Numbered from the stretch's first letter, positions 32,463-44,460 are shown. The stretch: DNA of 64,000 bases from Erodium maritimum (GCA_963921825.1 OY997590.1:36783039-36847038); one strand, 5' to 3'. Numbers and translations are program-made. The notes: generated by a model not told the origin, from the letters alone.

Positions 32463-35400
32463 ATGGAAGCTCCAACGGCTAGTTTTTTCTTCTTCCTGGT
32501 GGCGTGCCTCGCCGCCTCCACCTTGTCTGCTGCGCAGCACAACGCCGACACACTGTCGGAGATACGGGCATTGACTTCTTTCAGGCGCAGCCTCCGCGAC
32601 CCGCTCGGCGCTCTTGACGGCTGGGACGCCTCTTCTCCGCTCGCTCCCTGCGACTGGCGCGGAGTGCTTTGCTCCGGCAGCCGCGTCCACGAGCTCCGCC
32701 TGCCTCGCCTGAGCCTGGCCGGTGGGATCAGTGGCAGCCTCGCCGGCCTCCGCCAGCTCCGCAAGCTCAGCCTTCACTCCAACGCCTTTAACGGCTCCAT
32801 CCCAGTCTCTCTCTCGCAGTGCTCTCTGCTCCGCGCCGTCTACTTGCAGTACAACTCCCTCTCCGGCGGCCTCCCGCCGGCGATCCTCAACCTCACCAAC
32901 CTCCAGGTCCTCAATGCGGCCCACAACTCCCTCTCAGGGAAGATCTCTGGGGACATTTCGCTCGCCCTCCGGTACCTAGACGTGTCGTCCAACTCCTTCT
33001 CCGGCGAGGTACCGGCCAACTTCTCGTCCAAGTCCCAGCTTCAACTCATCAATTTCTCGTACAACGGGTTCGCCGGAGAGGTCCCGGCGAGTATTGGGGA
33101 GCTTCAGGGGCTGGAGTACCTTTGGCTGGACTCGAACCGGCTGTACGGAACCCTTCCCTCGGCCATAGCCAACTGTTCGTCGCTTGTGCATTTCAGCGCA
33201 CAAGACAACAACCTGAGAGGGGTGGTTCCGGCGACTATGGGGTCGATTCCCACGCTTCAGGTGCTTTCTCTGTCGCGTAATGAGCTCTCCGGCTCGGTCC
33301 CCACTTCCTTGTTTTGCCATGTCTCTGTCAATTTGACTTCCTTGAGGATGGTCCAACTGGGCTTTAATGGCTTCACGGGTCTTGCTAAGCCCCCAAATGC
33401 ATGGTGTTATAGCGTCTTGGAGGTTTTGGACCTTCACGAGAATCACATCTATGGAATGTTCCCCTCCTGGTTGACCAACGTGACCTCTCTGAGGATCATC
33501 AATCTTTCTGGCAACTTATTTTCCGGCGGCTTACCGGCCACAATAGGCACTCTTTTGAAGCTTGAGGAGCTCAGGGTGGCCAATAATTCTATGAACGGTG
33601 AGATTCCAAGTCAGATTGTGAAATGTGGGTCTTTGCAGGCTCTTGATCTTGAAGGAAACAACTATTCTGGAAATGTCCCTGCCTTTTTAGGTCAAATGAG
33701 GGGCTTAAAGGTGCTGACTTTAGGCAGAAACTTGTTCTCCGGTCCAATTCCGGTGGGTTTTGGGAATCTTTCCGGGCTAGAGACCTTGAATTTGAGCGAA
33801 AACAAGCTGACCGGGAGTGTTCCCGGAGAAATCATGGGGCTGGTTAATCTGAGCACTCTCAACTTGGGCTTCAACAAATTTTCCGGCCAAGTTCCTTACA
33901 GTGTTGGGGACTTGAAGGGTCTGGCTGTTCTGAACCTGAGCTCTTGTGGGTTTTCAGGGAAACTTCCGGGGAGTATTGGGAACCTGATGAAATTGACATC
34001 TCTGGATTTGAGTAAGCAGAACCTCTCCGGGGAGCTTCCGATTGAGCTTTTCGGGTTACCAAATTTACAAGTGGTTGCTCTGGAAGACAACATGTTATCA
34101 GGGGATGTCCCTGAAGGCTTCAGCAGCTTGGTTAGTCTGAGGTTTCTGAACCTCTCTGCCAATGCATTCACCGGTGACATTCCGTCAACCTACGGGTTTC
34201 TCAGGTCACTAATAGTCCTGTCCATGTCCGAGAACCATGTCTCCGGAGAGATTCCAGTTGAGCTAGGTAATTGCTCCAATCTTGAAGTACTAGAACTTGG
34301 TTCTAACAGTGTCAATGACAAGATTCCAGGTGACATTTCTAGGCTGTCCCGTCTCAAGGTGGTGGATTTGGGAAGGAACAATCTAACAGGTGAAATCCCG
34401 GAAGAGCTGTACAAATGCTCTTCTTTGAACTCTCTGTTGTTGAATGGAAATCATCTTTCAGGCCACATACCTGACTCCTTGTCAAAGTTGTCCAATCTTG
34501 CAACGCTTGATCTGTCTGCTAACCAATTAAGCGGCCCGATCCCAGCCAACCTATCAAGATTATCCACCTTGGAGTACTTAAATCTGGCCAAGAACAATCT
34601 TGATGGTGAGATCCCAAAAGGGCTCGGCTCTCGGTTCACAGACTCGTCGTCCTTCGCATTGAACAAAGGGTTATGCGGCAAGCCGTTAGACAGAGAGTGC
34701 CCGAATGTGCGGAGGAGAAAAAGAAACAAGTTGATTCTGTTGATCGGCGTGGCCGCAGCTGGAGTGTGCATTTTGGCATTGTGTTGTTGTGGCTACATCT
34801 ACAGCCTGTTGCGCTGGCGCAAGAAGCTCAGGGAATGGGCGTCCGGAGAGAAGAAGCCCAGCCCCGCTCGCGGGAGCTCCGGGGACCGGAGCAGGGGAAG
34901 CGGGGACAACAACGGAGGGCCGAAGCTAGTCATGTTCAATAACAAGATAACTCTGGCGGAGACCATGGAAGCAACGAGGCAGTTTGACGAGGAAAATGTG
35001 TTGAGCAGGGGGCGGTATGGGCTCCTCTTCAAAGCCACATTCCAAGACGGAATGGTGCTCTCCATTCGCCGCCTCCCGGACGGATCGATCAATGAGGTGG
35101 CGTTCCGGAGAGAGGCGGAGCTGCTGGGGAAGGTCAAGCATAGGAACCTGACGGTGCTGAGAGGGTGTTACGCAGGACCACCTGACGTGAGGCTGCTTGT
35201 GTACGACTACATGCCCAATGGCAACCTGGCGACGCTGCTCCAAGAGGCGTCGCACCAGGACGGGCACGTGCTGAATTGGCCAATGCGTCACCTGATTGCA
35301 CTGGGCATTGCTCGCGGCCTGGCGTTCTTGCACTCGGCCACGATCATACACGGGGACATCAAGCCGCAGAACGTTCTGTTCGACGCCGACTTCGAAGCTC

Positions 35401-35858
35401 ATCTGTTCGAATTCGGATTGGACAGGCTGACGATGGCGACACCTGCAGAAGCGTCGTCCTCTTCGACCCCGGTGGGGTCTCTGGGGTACGTGTCCCCAGA
35501 GGCGGCGCTGACGAAGGAGGCGGATGTGTATAGCTTTGGGATCGTGCTGCTGGAGATACTGACGGGGAAGAAGCCGGTGATGTTTGTGCAGGAGGAGGAC
35601 ATAGTGAAGTGGGTGAAGAAGCAGCTGCAGAGGGGGCAGGTGGCGGAGCTGCTGGAGCCGGGGCTGCTGGAGCTGGACCCGGAGTCGTCGGAGTGGGAGG
35701 AGTTCTTGCTGGGGGTCAAAGTGGGGCTGCTGTGCACGGCGCCTGATCCGCTCGATAGGCCGTCCATGGCGGACATCGTGTTCATGCTCGAAGGCTGCCG
35801 GGTCGGCCCGGACATTCCGTCCTCAACGGACCCGACTTCACTTCCCTCGCCAACGTAA
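32463..35858 (+). CDS. MUL: LRR receptor-like kinase, MUSTACHES-LIKE type
   Basis: An intronless 1,131-residue gene, close to the length of Arabidopsis At4g36180 (1,136). The start is the ATG in CCATGG; the frame also extends upstream, but without an ATG. Order: signal peptide (1 to about 25, FFFFLVACLAAS), LRRN_2 cap (about 33-72, CDWRGVLC), more than twenty LRRs (to about 740), transmembrane helix (about 755-780, LILLIGVAAAGVCILALCC), then a kinase domain (about 840-1110). GNNNG-type features, MVLSIRRL, HGDIKPQNVLF, the block WPMRHLIALGIARGL and the end EGCRVGPDIPSS match MUL as I remember it. The ATP-anchoring Lys is Arg, HRD is HGD and DFG is EFG, so catalysis is doubtful. Arabidopsis MUS and MUL act at the plasma membrane in guard-cell wall symmetry and lateral-root wall remodelling. 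Codon use is GC-rich at both ends. The frame is intact. Confidence 0.93.
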   Translation: MEAPTASFFFFLVACLAASTLSAAQHNADTLSEIRALTSFRRSLRDPLGALDGWDASSPLAPCDWRGVLCSGSRVHELRLPRLSLAGGISGSLAGLRQLRKLSLHSNAFNGSIPVSLSQCSLLRAVYLQYNSLSGGLPPAILNLTNLQVLNAAHNSLSGKISGDISLALRYLDVSSNSFSGEVPANFSSKSQLQLINFSYNGFAGEVPASIGELQGLEYLWLDSNRLYGTLPSAIANCSSLVHFSAQDNNLRGVVPATMGSIPTLQVLSLSRNELSGSVPTSLFCHVSVNLTSLRMVQLGFNGFTGLAKPPNAWCYSVLEVLDLHENHIYGMFPSWLTNVTSLRIINLSGNLFSGGLPATIGTLLKLEELRVANNSMNGEIPSQIVKCGSLQALDLEGNNYSGNVPAFLGQMRGLKVLTLGRNLFSGPIPVGFGNLSGLETLNLSENKLTGSVPGEIMGLVNLSTLNLGFNKFSGQVPYSVGDLKGLAVLNLSSCGFSGKLPGSIGNLMKLTSLDLSKQNLSGELPIELFGLPNLQVVALEDNMLSGDVPEGFSSLVSLRFLNLSANAFTGDIPSTYGFLRSLIVLSMSENHVSGEIPVELGNCSNLEVLELGSNSVNDKIPGDISRLSRLKVVDLGRNNLTGEIPEELYKCSSLNSLLLNGNHLSGHIPDSLSKLSNLATLDLSANQLSGPIPANLSRLSTLEYLNLAKNNLDGEIPKGLGSRFTDSSSFALNKGLCGKPLDRECPNVRRRKRNKLILLIGVAAAGVCILALCCCGYIYSLLRWRKKLREWASGEKKPSPARGSSGDRSRGSGDNNGGPKLVMFNNKITLAETMEATRQFDEENVLSRGRYGLLFKATFQDGMVLSIRRLPDGSINEVAFRREAELLGKVKHRNLTVLRGCYAGPPDVRLLVYDYMPNGNLATLLQEASHQDGHVLNWPMRHLIALGIARGLAFLHSATIIHGDIKPQNVLFDADFEAHLFEFGLDRLTMATPAEASSSSTPVGSLGYVSPEAALTKEADVYSFGIVLLEILTGKKPVMFVQEEDIVKWVKKQLQRGQVAELLEPGLLELDPESSEWEEFLLGVKVGLLCTAPDPLDRPSMADIVFMLEGCRVGPDIPSSTDPTSLPSPT

Positions 35859-37093
35859 TTAAGAAACAATTTAATAATTCCTGGCCGTTTCTATTTAGTG
35901 CGTTGTTCGGATTCATGATTTATTTTTGGTGTATTTGTTTATTTTAATTGAACAAATGGGATGCACGTGCAAGGTGAAAACAAAGTTAGGAGTTTCCGTG
36001 CAGGAAGTAGCCGTTGTCGCCGGCGTCGGGAAATGGGGAAATGACGTCAGGAACCGTGAGATTGTCCAGTGCCACGTAGGATCGCATAGGGTTCTTTGCT
36101 GGCTGACCTGGCGGCCATGGGAAGGAGCGTGAGTATAATTGATGCGTCTTGTGACTCTCTGATACATCAATTCTACAGCTACGAGTTGCGTCGCCGTCGG
36201 ATCTCTCCTGACTCCTGCCACCTACACCTGTTCACCAGTAGTGCCGACACTTTACCTCTGTCCCTGACGGGGTGAAAAAAACAGTTTACCGATTAAAATC
36301 TGGACGGTCAAAAGTAAATGTGACATGTTCTTGTAATCTTGCCTGGTAAGAGCACGTGCAACCAGTTCGGCAGTGATTAGTATTGAAGTCAACGTAAATT
36401 CTATTTGGAGTATATATAAAACCGGCCGATACCAGAATCACGGAAACTAGTATGAGTCGAGTCAACATTGATAGAAAAAATGAAAGAAAAAAAAAACTAA
36501 ATAGTATTGGATCGGTATAACATGTATTAGGTCATCAAGTGTAGTGATACATAAGATGGGTGAAAGGAAAGCAGAATGGTTCATAACCTCGCATGTTTAT
36601 GTATATTGTTGTTGGGAGTTTGAGAGTGGAACCATTATTATATGACATGGAACCTTGATGTGCTTTGGTTGAAGTCATAAATGAAGGTGGTTGGGACTTT
36701 TCATTGAGATGCTGAAACAATGCAAAGCGTTGTCTGTAACTGTAAACATCTCTTCTCTTGCATTGCTATGTACTAGACACATTGCTATTATACATGTATT
36801 TCAGTTTTGAGAACAAACATTTTACTAGACTAGTGCTTGTTCAAATGTGTATCCACTCTTCTTCATCCTGTGAAAGTAGTCAAGTTCTTATATGTTGTCA
36901 GTTTAAGCTAATTCATAAACATACATTTATTTTTGTGGGGCAGGGATTCACATCAACATTACATGGTGAAAACTCATATTCGGTAACTAAACGGAAAAAG
37001 CGACCAACTCCGGAAACAAGTAGCGCTCCTCCTCTACGATTGTTTAAGATGGTCTCCAAACGGTACTACCAAATTAATAAGTTTTTATTTTAA
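35859..37093. other. 3' flank of the receptor kinase gene
   Basis: It should include the 3' UTR. From about 36270 the DNA is AT-rich with only short chance ORFs. No RNA gene or other element was recognised. Confidence 0.5.
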
Positions 37094-37195
37094 AAAATCA
37101 GTTTTGTTTTTTTTTTAAAAAGTCTGCTATTATTCTCAAAAAATCAAAAATATACATTGCATTAACTAGAAATATATTAACATATATAATTTTAC

Positions 37196-39102
37196 ATGAA
37201 AAAAATGAGTGAGGGAGGGTGTGCGAAGTTCGGAATCGGCGATATGCCCTACTCGCCGGCGCCGACTATCTCGGGAGGGTCGATTGTGACTCCAACCTAC
37301 ATCGATGTCTTGATCGAAGGGAGGCGGGTTCCATTTCCTAAGGCAGCAGATTTGGCGGCGGTGTATGGAGGTTTGGGTGTTGGAGCAGTGAGGAAGGAGG
37401 GAATCGCTGTTGTTGCAGGGGGTTCCATGCCGGTTGGTGCTGGGGGTTCCGGTGACGCCGATCGTGTTAGGGCTTTTGGGGGTGATAGTGAGAAAGGGAG
37501 CTCCTCATCTGGCGATTATGGTACACCTCCTTATCCGGCCGATCAGGTTAGTCGTAAATTGTTTGTGTTTAATTTGCCGTTCGGGGTCGACGATGGTTGG
37601 CTTCGTGATTACTGCAATTGCGTCGGGGAGGTAGTCAAGGCCAATGTAGTTCGCATAGCAAACACGAAAGGAAAATTCTTCGGTTTCTTTTATGCAAAAA
37701 CTGAAATGGATGCTAATCGAATTGTGGATCGCTGGCATGGCTCTATTGCAAAAGGCCATAGACTTCTGGTTGCTCACGATCTGAAGTTCAAAAATCATGC
37801 TCGACCTCCTCCCCGATCTGTTGCCAAGCCTCGCTCGGTTGTGGGACAGGATCGTGTGTGCAAAGGTTCTGTTGTGGCTCTGCATCAGTCACTAGTGGAG
37901 ACGGGTCTGTTGGGAATAGCAAGGAATGAATGCTCGGTGAATGCAATTCAGGAGGCTATATGTCGTGAAGGGGTTAGGGACGTTGAGGTTAGGGGTTTTG
38001 GAAACAGGGTGTTCCTGTTATCATGCTCGGACCCGGTTTTTGCTGCCTCTTTGAAGGATCATGGTGAAGGTTGGCTCAAGACGTGGTTCGTTCATATTGA
38101 CGTCTCTGCTAAAATTTTGTTTAAACCGGGGGTTTTCAGCTAGTGGAAATTATTGGCATCCCGTTTCATGGTTGGCTCGACACGAATTTTAAACTCGTGG
38201 CTGGTATGCTTGGCGAGGTCATCAGCATTATTGATACTGCGGATGCAGGCGACTCTTTGGGACATGCGTTTGCCTTGGTTCAATGTCCCCAGGTGCAGTT
38301 TGGTTCGCTTGAAGTTAGTCTTCAATTAGGTGAATTTTCTTTCCCTGTTTTGCTGAAGCAAGTCCCTTCGTCTTCAGTTCCATTCAGGGTCCTGAAATCA
38401 CCTGCGGTTTCTGTGTCTACCAATGCCTCAAGCGAGGGTACTATTTCTGATCGTGCTAAAGCTCATTTGCAGTCATCAAGCCCACCGTTGAAGGAGAGGC
38501 TTGGGCTTGAGAAAACGCCCTTCTGTCAATTGCCCGAGTCCGGTCGAAGAGCTGAGGGTGGACGGAATTATGTTGGTAACATCACTCTGTTTCGCGATAA
38601 CGGTGATATTGGCGCGTTTGATAGTCCTTTCGACTTGGGACTGACGCGTTTGATGCAGATCGGCTCTATGGATGTGCGACCAGAAGCTACAGGGCAGGAG
38701 GGGGCTACAGTTGGTGTCCCGGTTCTTAGTGAGCAGCCTGTTAAGAGGCGGCGTGGCAGGCCGAGAAAAAAAACAAGGGACAGATCGGCGGTTTCTCCGG
38801 TCGTTTTTTACCAGACTACTCAGAAATCAGGTGCAACTAGCAATTGTGACAAGTCAGGTACTTTCATTGTGGACTTTGCTAAGAAAATTAAAGGAAGCTC
38901 GGGTGATTGGAGCTATTGTAAGAAGGTTGGGAAGAAAGCCATTGATCTTGGACCGTTAGTTTTGGAACAATTCGAATGCCTTGATATCGAGGTTCCGAAA
39001 AAGAATTTATTCTTGGACGAGGGGTTCGAAAGCGAGGAGGAGGTGGATTCGGAGTCGAATACAGGTAGTTTATCTTCACCTGTTTCAGTTTCATCTGTTT
39101 GA
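37196..39102 (+). pseudogene. LINE ORF1 with RRM and AT-hook-like motif
   Basis: The ATG at 37196 opens a frame that stops at 38141-38143. A second frame overlapping this point continues to 39102, and the two parts read as one protein of about 635 residues with a frameshift near a run of G around 38130. An RRM lies at residues 120-200 (KLFVFNLPFGVDDGWLRDYC, GKFFGFFYAK). It fits the RRM-bearing ORF1 of some plant L1 elements, which binds the element's RNA. Near 38745 there is a basic RRRGRPRKK, resembling an AT-hook or nuclear localisation signal. The acidic C-terminus ends about ten bases before the ORF2 ATG. Confidence 0.75.
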
Positions 39103-39113
39103 TTGCATCTGTG

Positions 39114-39154
39114 ATGAGGTTCCTCACGTGGAAGTGAGAGGTATTCATTTCGAC
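39114..39154 (+). pseudogene. LINE ORF2, first codons
   Basis: ATG at 39114 gives MRFLTWK, the usual start of an L1 endonuclease domain (M-x-x-L-x-W-N). It is cut by the gypsy insertion at 39155 and resumes at 50407. A TGA follows the seventh codon. Confidence 0.65.
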
Positions 39155-39364
39155 TGTAAAGACCGCCCCGGCTAAAAGAACTATTATTTTTTTTTAATTT
39201 GGAACGTCGTTGGTTGGAAAACGGGCTGATTGTTTGGGCCAAGCTAGACCAGGCTCAGTCAACTGGACCAGGCCCAGCCTGCCAGTCCCAACCCTTTTTC
39301 ACCTAACCCTAGCTACAGTGCACCTCCTCCTCATTTCCACGCACGCACCCCGAGACGCCCATCC

Positions 39365-39452
<88 letters not shown>

Positions 39453-41647
39453 CGCCGGAGCTCCAAATCTCATCTCTTCTACCCCATCTTCCCCCACCCT
39501 CGACCGATCCTCGCCGTGTGATTCCAGAGTCGAGACCCGCACCGTCGCGCTCGCCAGATCTGAGACGGGAACCCTCGTCACGCCTGTCCGGATCTGAAAC
39601 GAGACAAGCTCACGGGCCGCCGTCGCTACCAACACCGTGTCCAGAGCTACGAGCTCCGCCACCTCCAGCACCTAAGCCGCCACCTTCCAACCGCCCTTTT
39701 TCTTCCCTAGTGAGCCTCTCGGCGTGCCCATGAGGCCTTGGTCACCGGCGTCTCCGCCGGTGGTCGGACGGGAACCAAACCCTAACCCCTCTCTCCCTCG
39801 CCCCTTTCCTTCTCGCTTAGGCCACCAGGCCAGGACCGACCTTGCGCCAGGACCAACTCGAGCCAGGTCGGGCCTCGGGTCAGTTGGGCCTCGGGCCAGG
39901 CCAGGCTAGGTCTCGGCCCAGACCGGGTCCGGGTCTGGTTCGGGTCTGGGTTGGGTCTGGGTCGGGTCGGGTCTGGACTCGGGTCCGGGTTCAGACCGGG
40001 TCTGAATCCGGGTTGAATCGTATCCGAGTCATATCAGCTTTATTTGGTTAATTAATTGAAAATCAAATTAATTTGTTTATCTAATTTAAAGGACTTAACT
40101 GATAAATTAGAGGACTGTTACGGACTGAACCAAGACTGATTACCACCCTTACTTGTTAAAAGCAGGTTTTGACCTCGATCGTGGAGAAGACCGGAGGTAG
40201 GCCCGGGCGTCAGCAGCTAGGAGATCCAGTTCGAGTTTGAGAGGTAGGGAAATACCTCGATACCTACTCTTTTACGGTTGTATTAGAATGCATTTAGGGA
40301 AACCTAATAAACGGATAAATAACTAGCTCGCTTATAGGATGTGATTAACTAGCATAGCCTTATAAACTGTGAACCACCTACGGGCCATGTCGTGCTGTAG
40401 GTGTTGGTATGTCATGCTGGTAGAATCAGGCCATGTCGCGCCTGTAGGATTGGTTGTTGATTGTGTTTGCTTGTGTGCTCTGTGCTGTTAAACCGGTTAA
40501 TAAATAACGAACATGAAAATGAGTGGTGGTGAACTTAGTGATGCATACTAGGGCCTTGAATGATTTGATGCTATTTGTGTTATATGTGAGTTGTGGACGT
40601 TGAGGAATGGATGCCGGTTAAGCCGGTGGGGTTACCACGTTGAGTGTGGTGTCGGTAAGTGATGGTAAGTGCGTGATGGTTGTGTGAGTATGTTTGTGAC
40701 TGTGATTGTGATTGTGGGTGTTATGGTTACATGAGAAAGGTGGTTTCCCTACCTTCCGACCTTGAGTTGGTAAAATGATGTGTCCCGCGAAGAGGTGGTT
40801 TCCCTACCTTCCGACTAGCACTCGGTAAAACGTTGTGTTGTTCCGCGAAGAGGCGATTTCCTTGCCTTCTGTGTATCGGTAAAACGTTGTGTTGTTCCGC
40901 GATGAGGTTGTGCCGCGAAGAGGCGATTTCCCTACCTTCCATGTATCGGTAAAACGATGTGTTCCGCGATGAGGTCGACCGCCTATCCTGACTGTGTGTT
41001 GGGGAAAGTTGCGTGTGGCTTCGCCGGGCCGAGCGTGTTGCTCCCGAAACCGTGCATTTGAGTGAATTGCTTGCGTTGATACTGTCTTGGATTTTTGAAT
41101 GAGTGGTTGCTTTGCGTGTGACTATGTTTGTTTTCCTTGGTTGTTCCTTCGGTGTTGCTTCGGTATAGCAGTTAGTGTTGAGTTAAAATTGGAGTTGTTG
41201 GTCTGGTGAGTGTCAGGGTAAAGTGGGTTTTGTATTTAAAATGGTTTAAGTGTCACATCGATTTCATCAACCCTTTTATTAAAGTTTAAACTTTGGAAAG
41301 GATTTCTTTGTAAGTCTGTAGTTAGGTGGATTTCATGGCTTTTTCCTACTGAGCGTCAAGCTCATCCCTTACCATGTTTTTTACAAGTGTTAACTATGAT
41401 TTGGATTAGAGGGTTACGCAGAGCTTGGGAGCTAGCGGAGGCCTTAGTTTATTTTGTTTAAGGTTCTTAGAGACGTATTGTTCATTTTCGAATTCTGTAT
41501 GTGACTGACCGTAGGACTCAGTGTTTGGATATTCTGTTGGTTTATATTATTCACCATTTTCAAATGTTATTCACTTTTAAATTACTTTTATTTAATTTCA
41601 CTACGTCACGTCTCGAGTCCGGTCAATACCGAATTTGGGGAGTGACA
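39155..41647 (+). repeat. Family Y 5' LTR
   Basis: It contains a long (TC)n microsatellite at about 39367-39448, a GGGTCGGGTC-type simple region at 39930-40010, a minisatellite at 40735-40985 and the GAGCG...GCTCA palindrome at 41351. It ends ...AGTGACA. Short ORFs in the CT tract are artefacts. Confidence 0.92.
40735..40985. repeat. Family Y LTR minisatellite
   Basis: Units of about 55-65 bp carry TTCCCTACCTTCCGA...CGGTAAAACGTTGTG and CCGCGAAGAGG. The equivalents are at 49560-49750 and, inverted, 52040-52265, with differing unit numbers. Confidence 0.8.
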
Positions 41648-41650
41648 ATT

Positions 41651-41662
41651 TGGTATCAGAGC
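41651..41662 (+). promoter_or_regulatory. Family Y primer-binding site (tRNA-Met)
   Basis: TGGTATCAGAGC starts three bases after the LTR end, complementary to the 3' end of plant initiator tRNA-Met. Confidence 0.9.
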
Positions 41663-42239
41663 CTGGTTTCATTTTGTTTTTCAAAACCTCGGACCGTACG
41701 TCATTAGGTGGGTAATTGGGTCGATAGGAGAGTCGCGCGTCAGTTGGTTGGTTTATCAAATAGTTGAGGTCAGTAATTGCATGTTGTGACTGCTTAGGGT
41801 ATGTTGCGTGTTGAATGCAAATACCGGAATTGATTTTGATGTCCCGCGTGTGCGGATGGTTTACCAAGTTTTCAAACGGAACATGCCGAAATCTTCTGTA
41901 AAATTGGAGTGTGTGTACTATTATGATTTGACTGCAGCAAATCATGATAGTGGGGATGTCAGGTAGTTGCAACGTAGTTCGGGGACGCCTGAACCGGGTT
42001 GTAACGATATGATATCAACATGGACACAAGAATAAGTTTTTACAACCTGTGATACTAAGTAGGGTTGAGACGGTGTGGAATTGATCTGCGATGTGAAATT
42101 GTAGACCGGTTGGTTGCGTGTAAGCTTGTTACACTGCTTGTTGTACTTGAGTGATTATGTGATTGAATTGTGAGACTTGTTGGTTCCTCTATGCGATTGT
42201 GTGGTAGGTTTTGTGTGACGCACTAGTGTGCGGTGCTTG

Positions 42240-42330
<91 letters not shown>

Positions 42331-43081
42331 ACTGCTACTGCTACTGCTGCTACTGCTGCTGCTGCTACTACTGTTGCTACTGCTGCTACTACTACTGCTG
42401 CTACTGTTGCTGCTGCTCCTACTACTCCTCCTACTCCTACTACTCCTCCTGCTCCTGCTGCTGCTCCTACTGCTGCTCCTGCTGCTGTTGCTGCTGCTAC
42501 TACTACCACCACTACTACTACTACCACTACCACTACTACAACTACTACTGCTACGACTACCACTACCACTACCACCACCACCACCACCACCACCACCACC
42601 TACCACTACCACTACCACTACCACCACCACTACCACCACTACCACCATTACCACTACCACCACTACCACCACCACCACTACCACCACCACTACTACCATG
42701 ACTACCACGACTACCATGACTACCACGACTACCACTACCACGACTACCACTACCACGACTACCACTACTACTACTACTACCACCACTACCACTACCACCA
42801 CTACCACTACCACCACTACTACTACCACGACTACCACTACCATTACCACTACCACTACTACCACCACCACTACTACCACCACCATTACTACAACTACCAC
42901 CACTACTACTACTACCACTACAACTACTACTGGAAATGCGTGTCTTAAGCATAGTCGGCCAACTAAAGTATTTAAAGAATTGTTTAAGTTTTTGCTGCTC
43001 GTGTGTGAACGTTAGCGTCTTGAGTGAGTCACCTTTAAGAGTTGTTGAGGAATTGAACATGTGTGTGTGACCATGCAGTGA
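41663..43081 (+). other. Family Y leader, non-coding
   Basis: The leader between the primer site and gag is 1.4 kb and half of it is a trinucleotide repeat. The segment near 41975-42020 resembles leader sequence of family X at about 18860-18905 in reverse (CGGGGACGCCTGAACCGGGT). No gene is present. Confidence 0.7.
42239..42935. repeat. 700-bp degenerate trinucleotide repeat (CTA/CTG/CCA)
   Basis: A (CTA)n run passes into (CTG)n, CCT-rich and then (CCA/CTA)n stretches with little else for about 700 bp. Because no frame acquires stops, long poly-Leu, poly-Thr, poly-Tyr/His, poly-Val and poly-Ser ORFs appear in five of the six frames. None is a gene. Confidence 0.95.
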
Positions 43082-44460
43082 ATGGACCGCATGACACGCG
43101 TTGATGTTCCACGAGGTACTAGGAGTCGACCAACTAGAGGTCAAGGGCAGCCACCTTCCATTAAGGCGGCATGGGCAGACAGTGTCCAAGCAGCGGACAC
43201 GGAAGGACCCGCGAGGAGTGGCGCTGGGCCATCGGGACTTCCGTCCAGAGCCCCGTCAGTCGCAGAGCAGACTGAGCCGGTAGAGGTAGAGAGTGCCCGG
43301 GGATTGGCCACGGTGGAGTCCGAGAGGAGTGATGCCGGATCATTGGGGCGTCCGTCCAAAGTTCCGCCAGTGGCAAGGAGGACCACGGTGACTGCTCTAC
43401 ACGAGCTGACTCGCACCATGCATGGATTTGTGGCAGCCATCGCCCAAAGAGAGACCGCACGCAGCTACCACAGCTGCGAGGCCGAGTCAGGCCGATGGTT
43501 ACATAACCCATGCGCTGATGGACTTCATCAAGCTGGGTACGCCTACTTTAACCGGGGAGCCCGACCCCGACGTGGCTGAGAGGTGGTTGCAGCAGGTCAC
43601 CTGGAACCTGAACACCTCCAACATCACAGATGGACACATGAGAGTGTCCTTTGCAGCTCATCAGTTGAGAGGCGACGCCTTCCAATGGTGGAAGCGCGTG
43701 GAGGAGCGAGTCAGGGATGATTATAGCCGATTCAGAGGTGTATTCTTGGAGCAGTTTTTCCCAGCGTCCGCTCGCGACGATCGACATCTGCAGTTCCTGG
43801 AACTGCGTCAAGGCATGAGGACTGTATCGGAGTACGAGTCTAGAGTCACAACGCTGTCCAAGTACACCCCAGAGATGGTGGCGACTGAGGAGAACCGGTG
43901 CAGACGGTTCGAGGAGGGACTCAGAGCTCCGATCCAAGATCAACTTGCCGCTATGAGGACTCGGGTGTACACCGAGCTGGTGGATCAGGCACTGGCCGTG
44001 GAGCGGCGCCTCAGCGAGACTGCTAGAGCCAGGGAGAGTCGTCCGAGACCGAGAAATTTTCTGAGACCGTCAGAGATGAGGGACTCGAGGCGACAGAGGA
44101 CTGTTGTATCTTTCCGACCTCACCAGTAGTTTAGTGGGTCGAGATCGATGGGATCAGTAGCTTCAGTGGGACCGGCAGTGTCCGATGTGGGACCAGAGTG
44201 TTACCGTTGCCATCGACGGCGACATCTGAGCAGGGATTGCCAGTGGGACGCGAGCACTGCAGCTCGCCCCGCCAGCAGCCAGACCAGATCAGTGGGGAGG
44301 CCGAGCAGCGGAGAGCGCCGGTGTTTTGGTTGTGGACAGTTTGGGCACATGGTGATGCAGTGCCCCTCGTCGGGTAGAGAGATGTCAGCGCATCGGCCGC
44401 AGCAGTCGCACCCTGGGCAGCCACCCTAGTTTCGGCAGCGACAGATGCAACCATCGAGAC
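43082..44460 (+). mobile_element. Family Y gag region
   Basis: It holds the retrotransposon gag domain (near 43600-43960, AFQWWKRVEERVRDDYSRFR and LRQGMRTVSEYESRV) and two CCHC knuckles at 44195-44370 (CYRCHRRRHLSRDC and CFGCGQFGHMVMQC). Gag forms the particle and binds the element RNA. Fossil and broken. Confidence 0.88.

Noticed and set aside
39210-39521. Ser/Leu-rich ORF over a (TC)n tract
   Set aside because: Microsatellite translation inside an LTR; the same happens at 48028-48345.
42211-43015. Long homopolymeric ORFs (poly-Leu 260 residues, poly-Thr, poly-Val, poly-Ser)
   Set aside because: They are translations of a trinucleotide microsatellite in five of the six frames, inside a retroelement leader.
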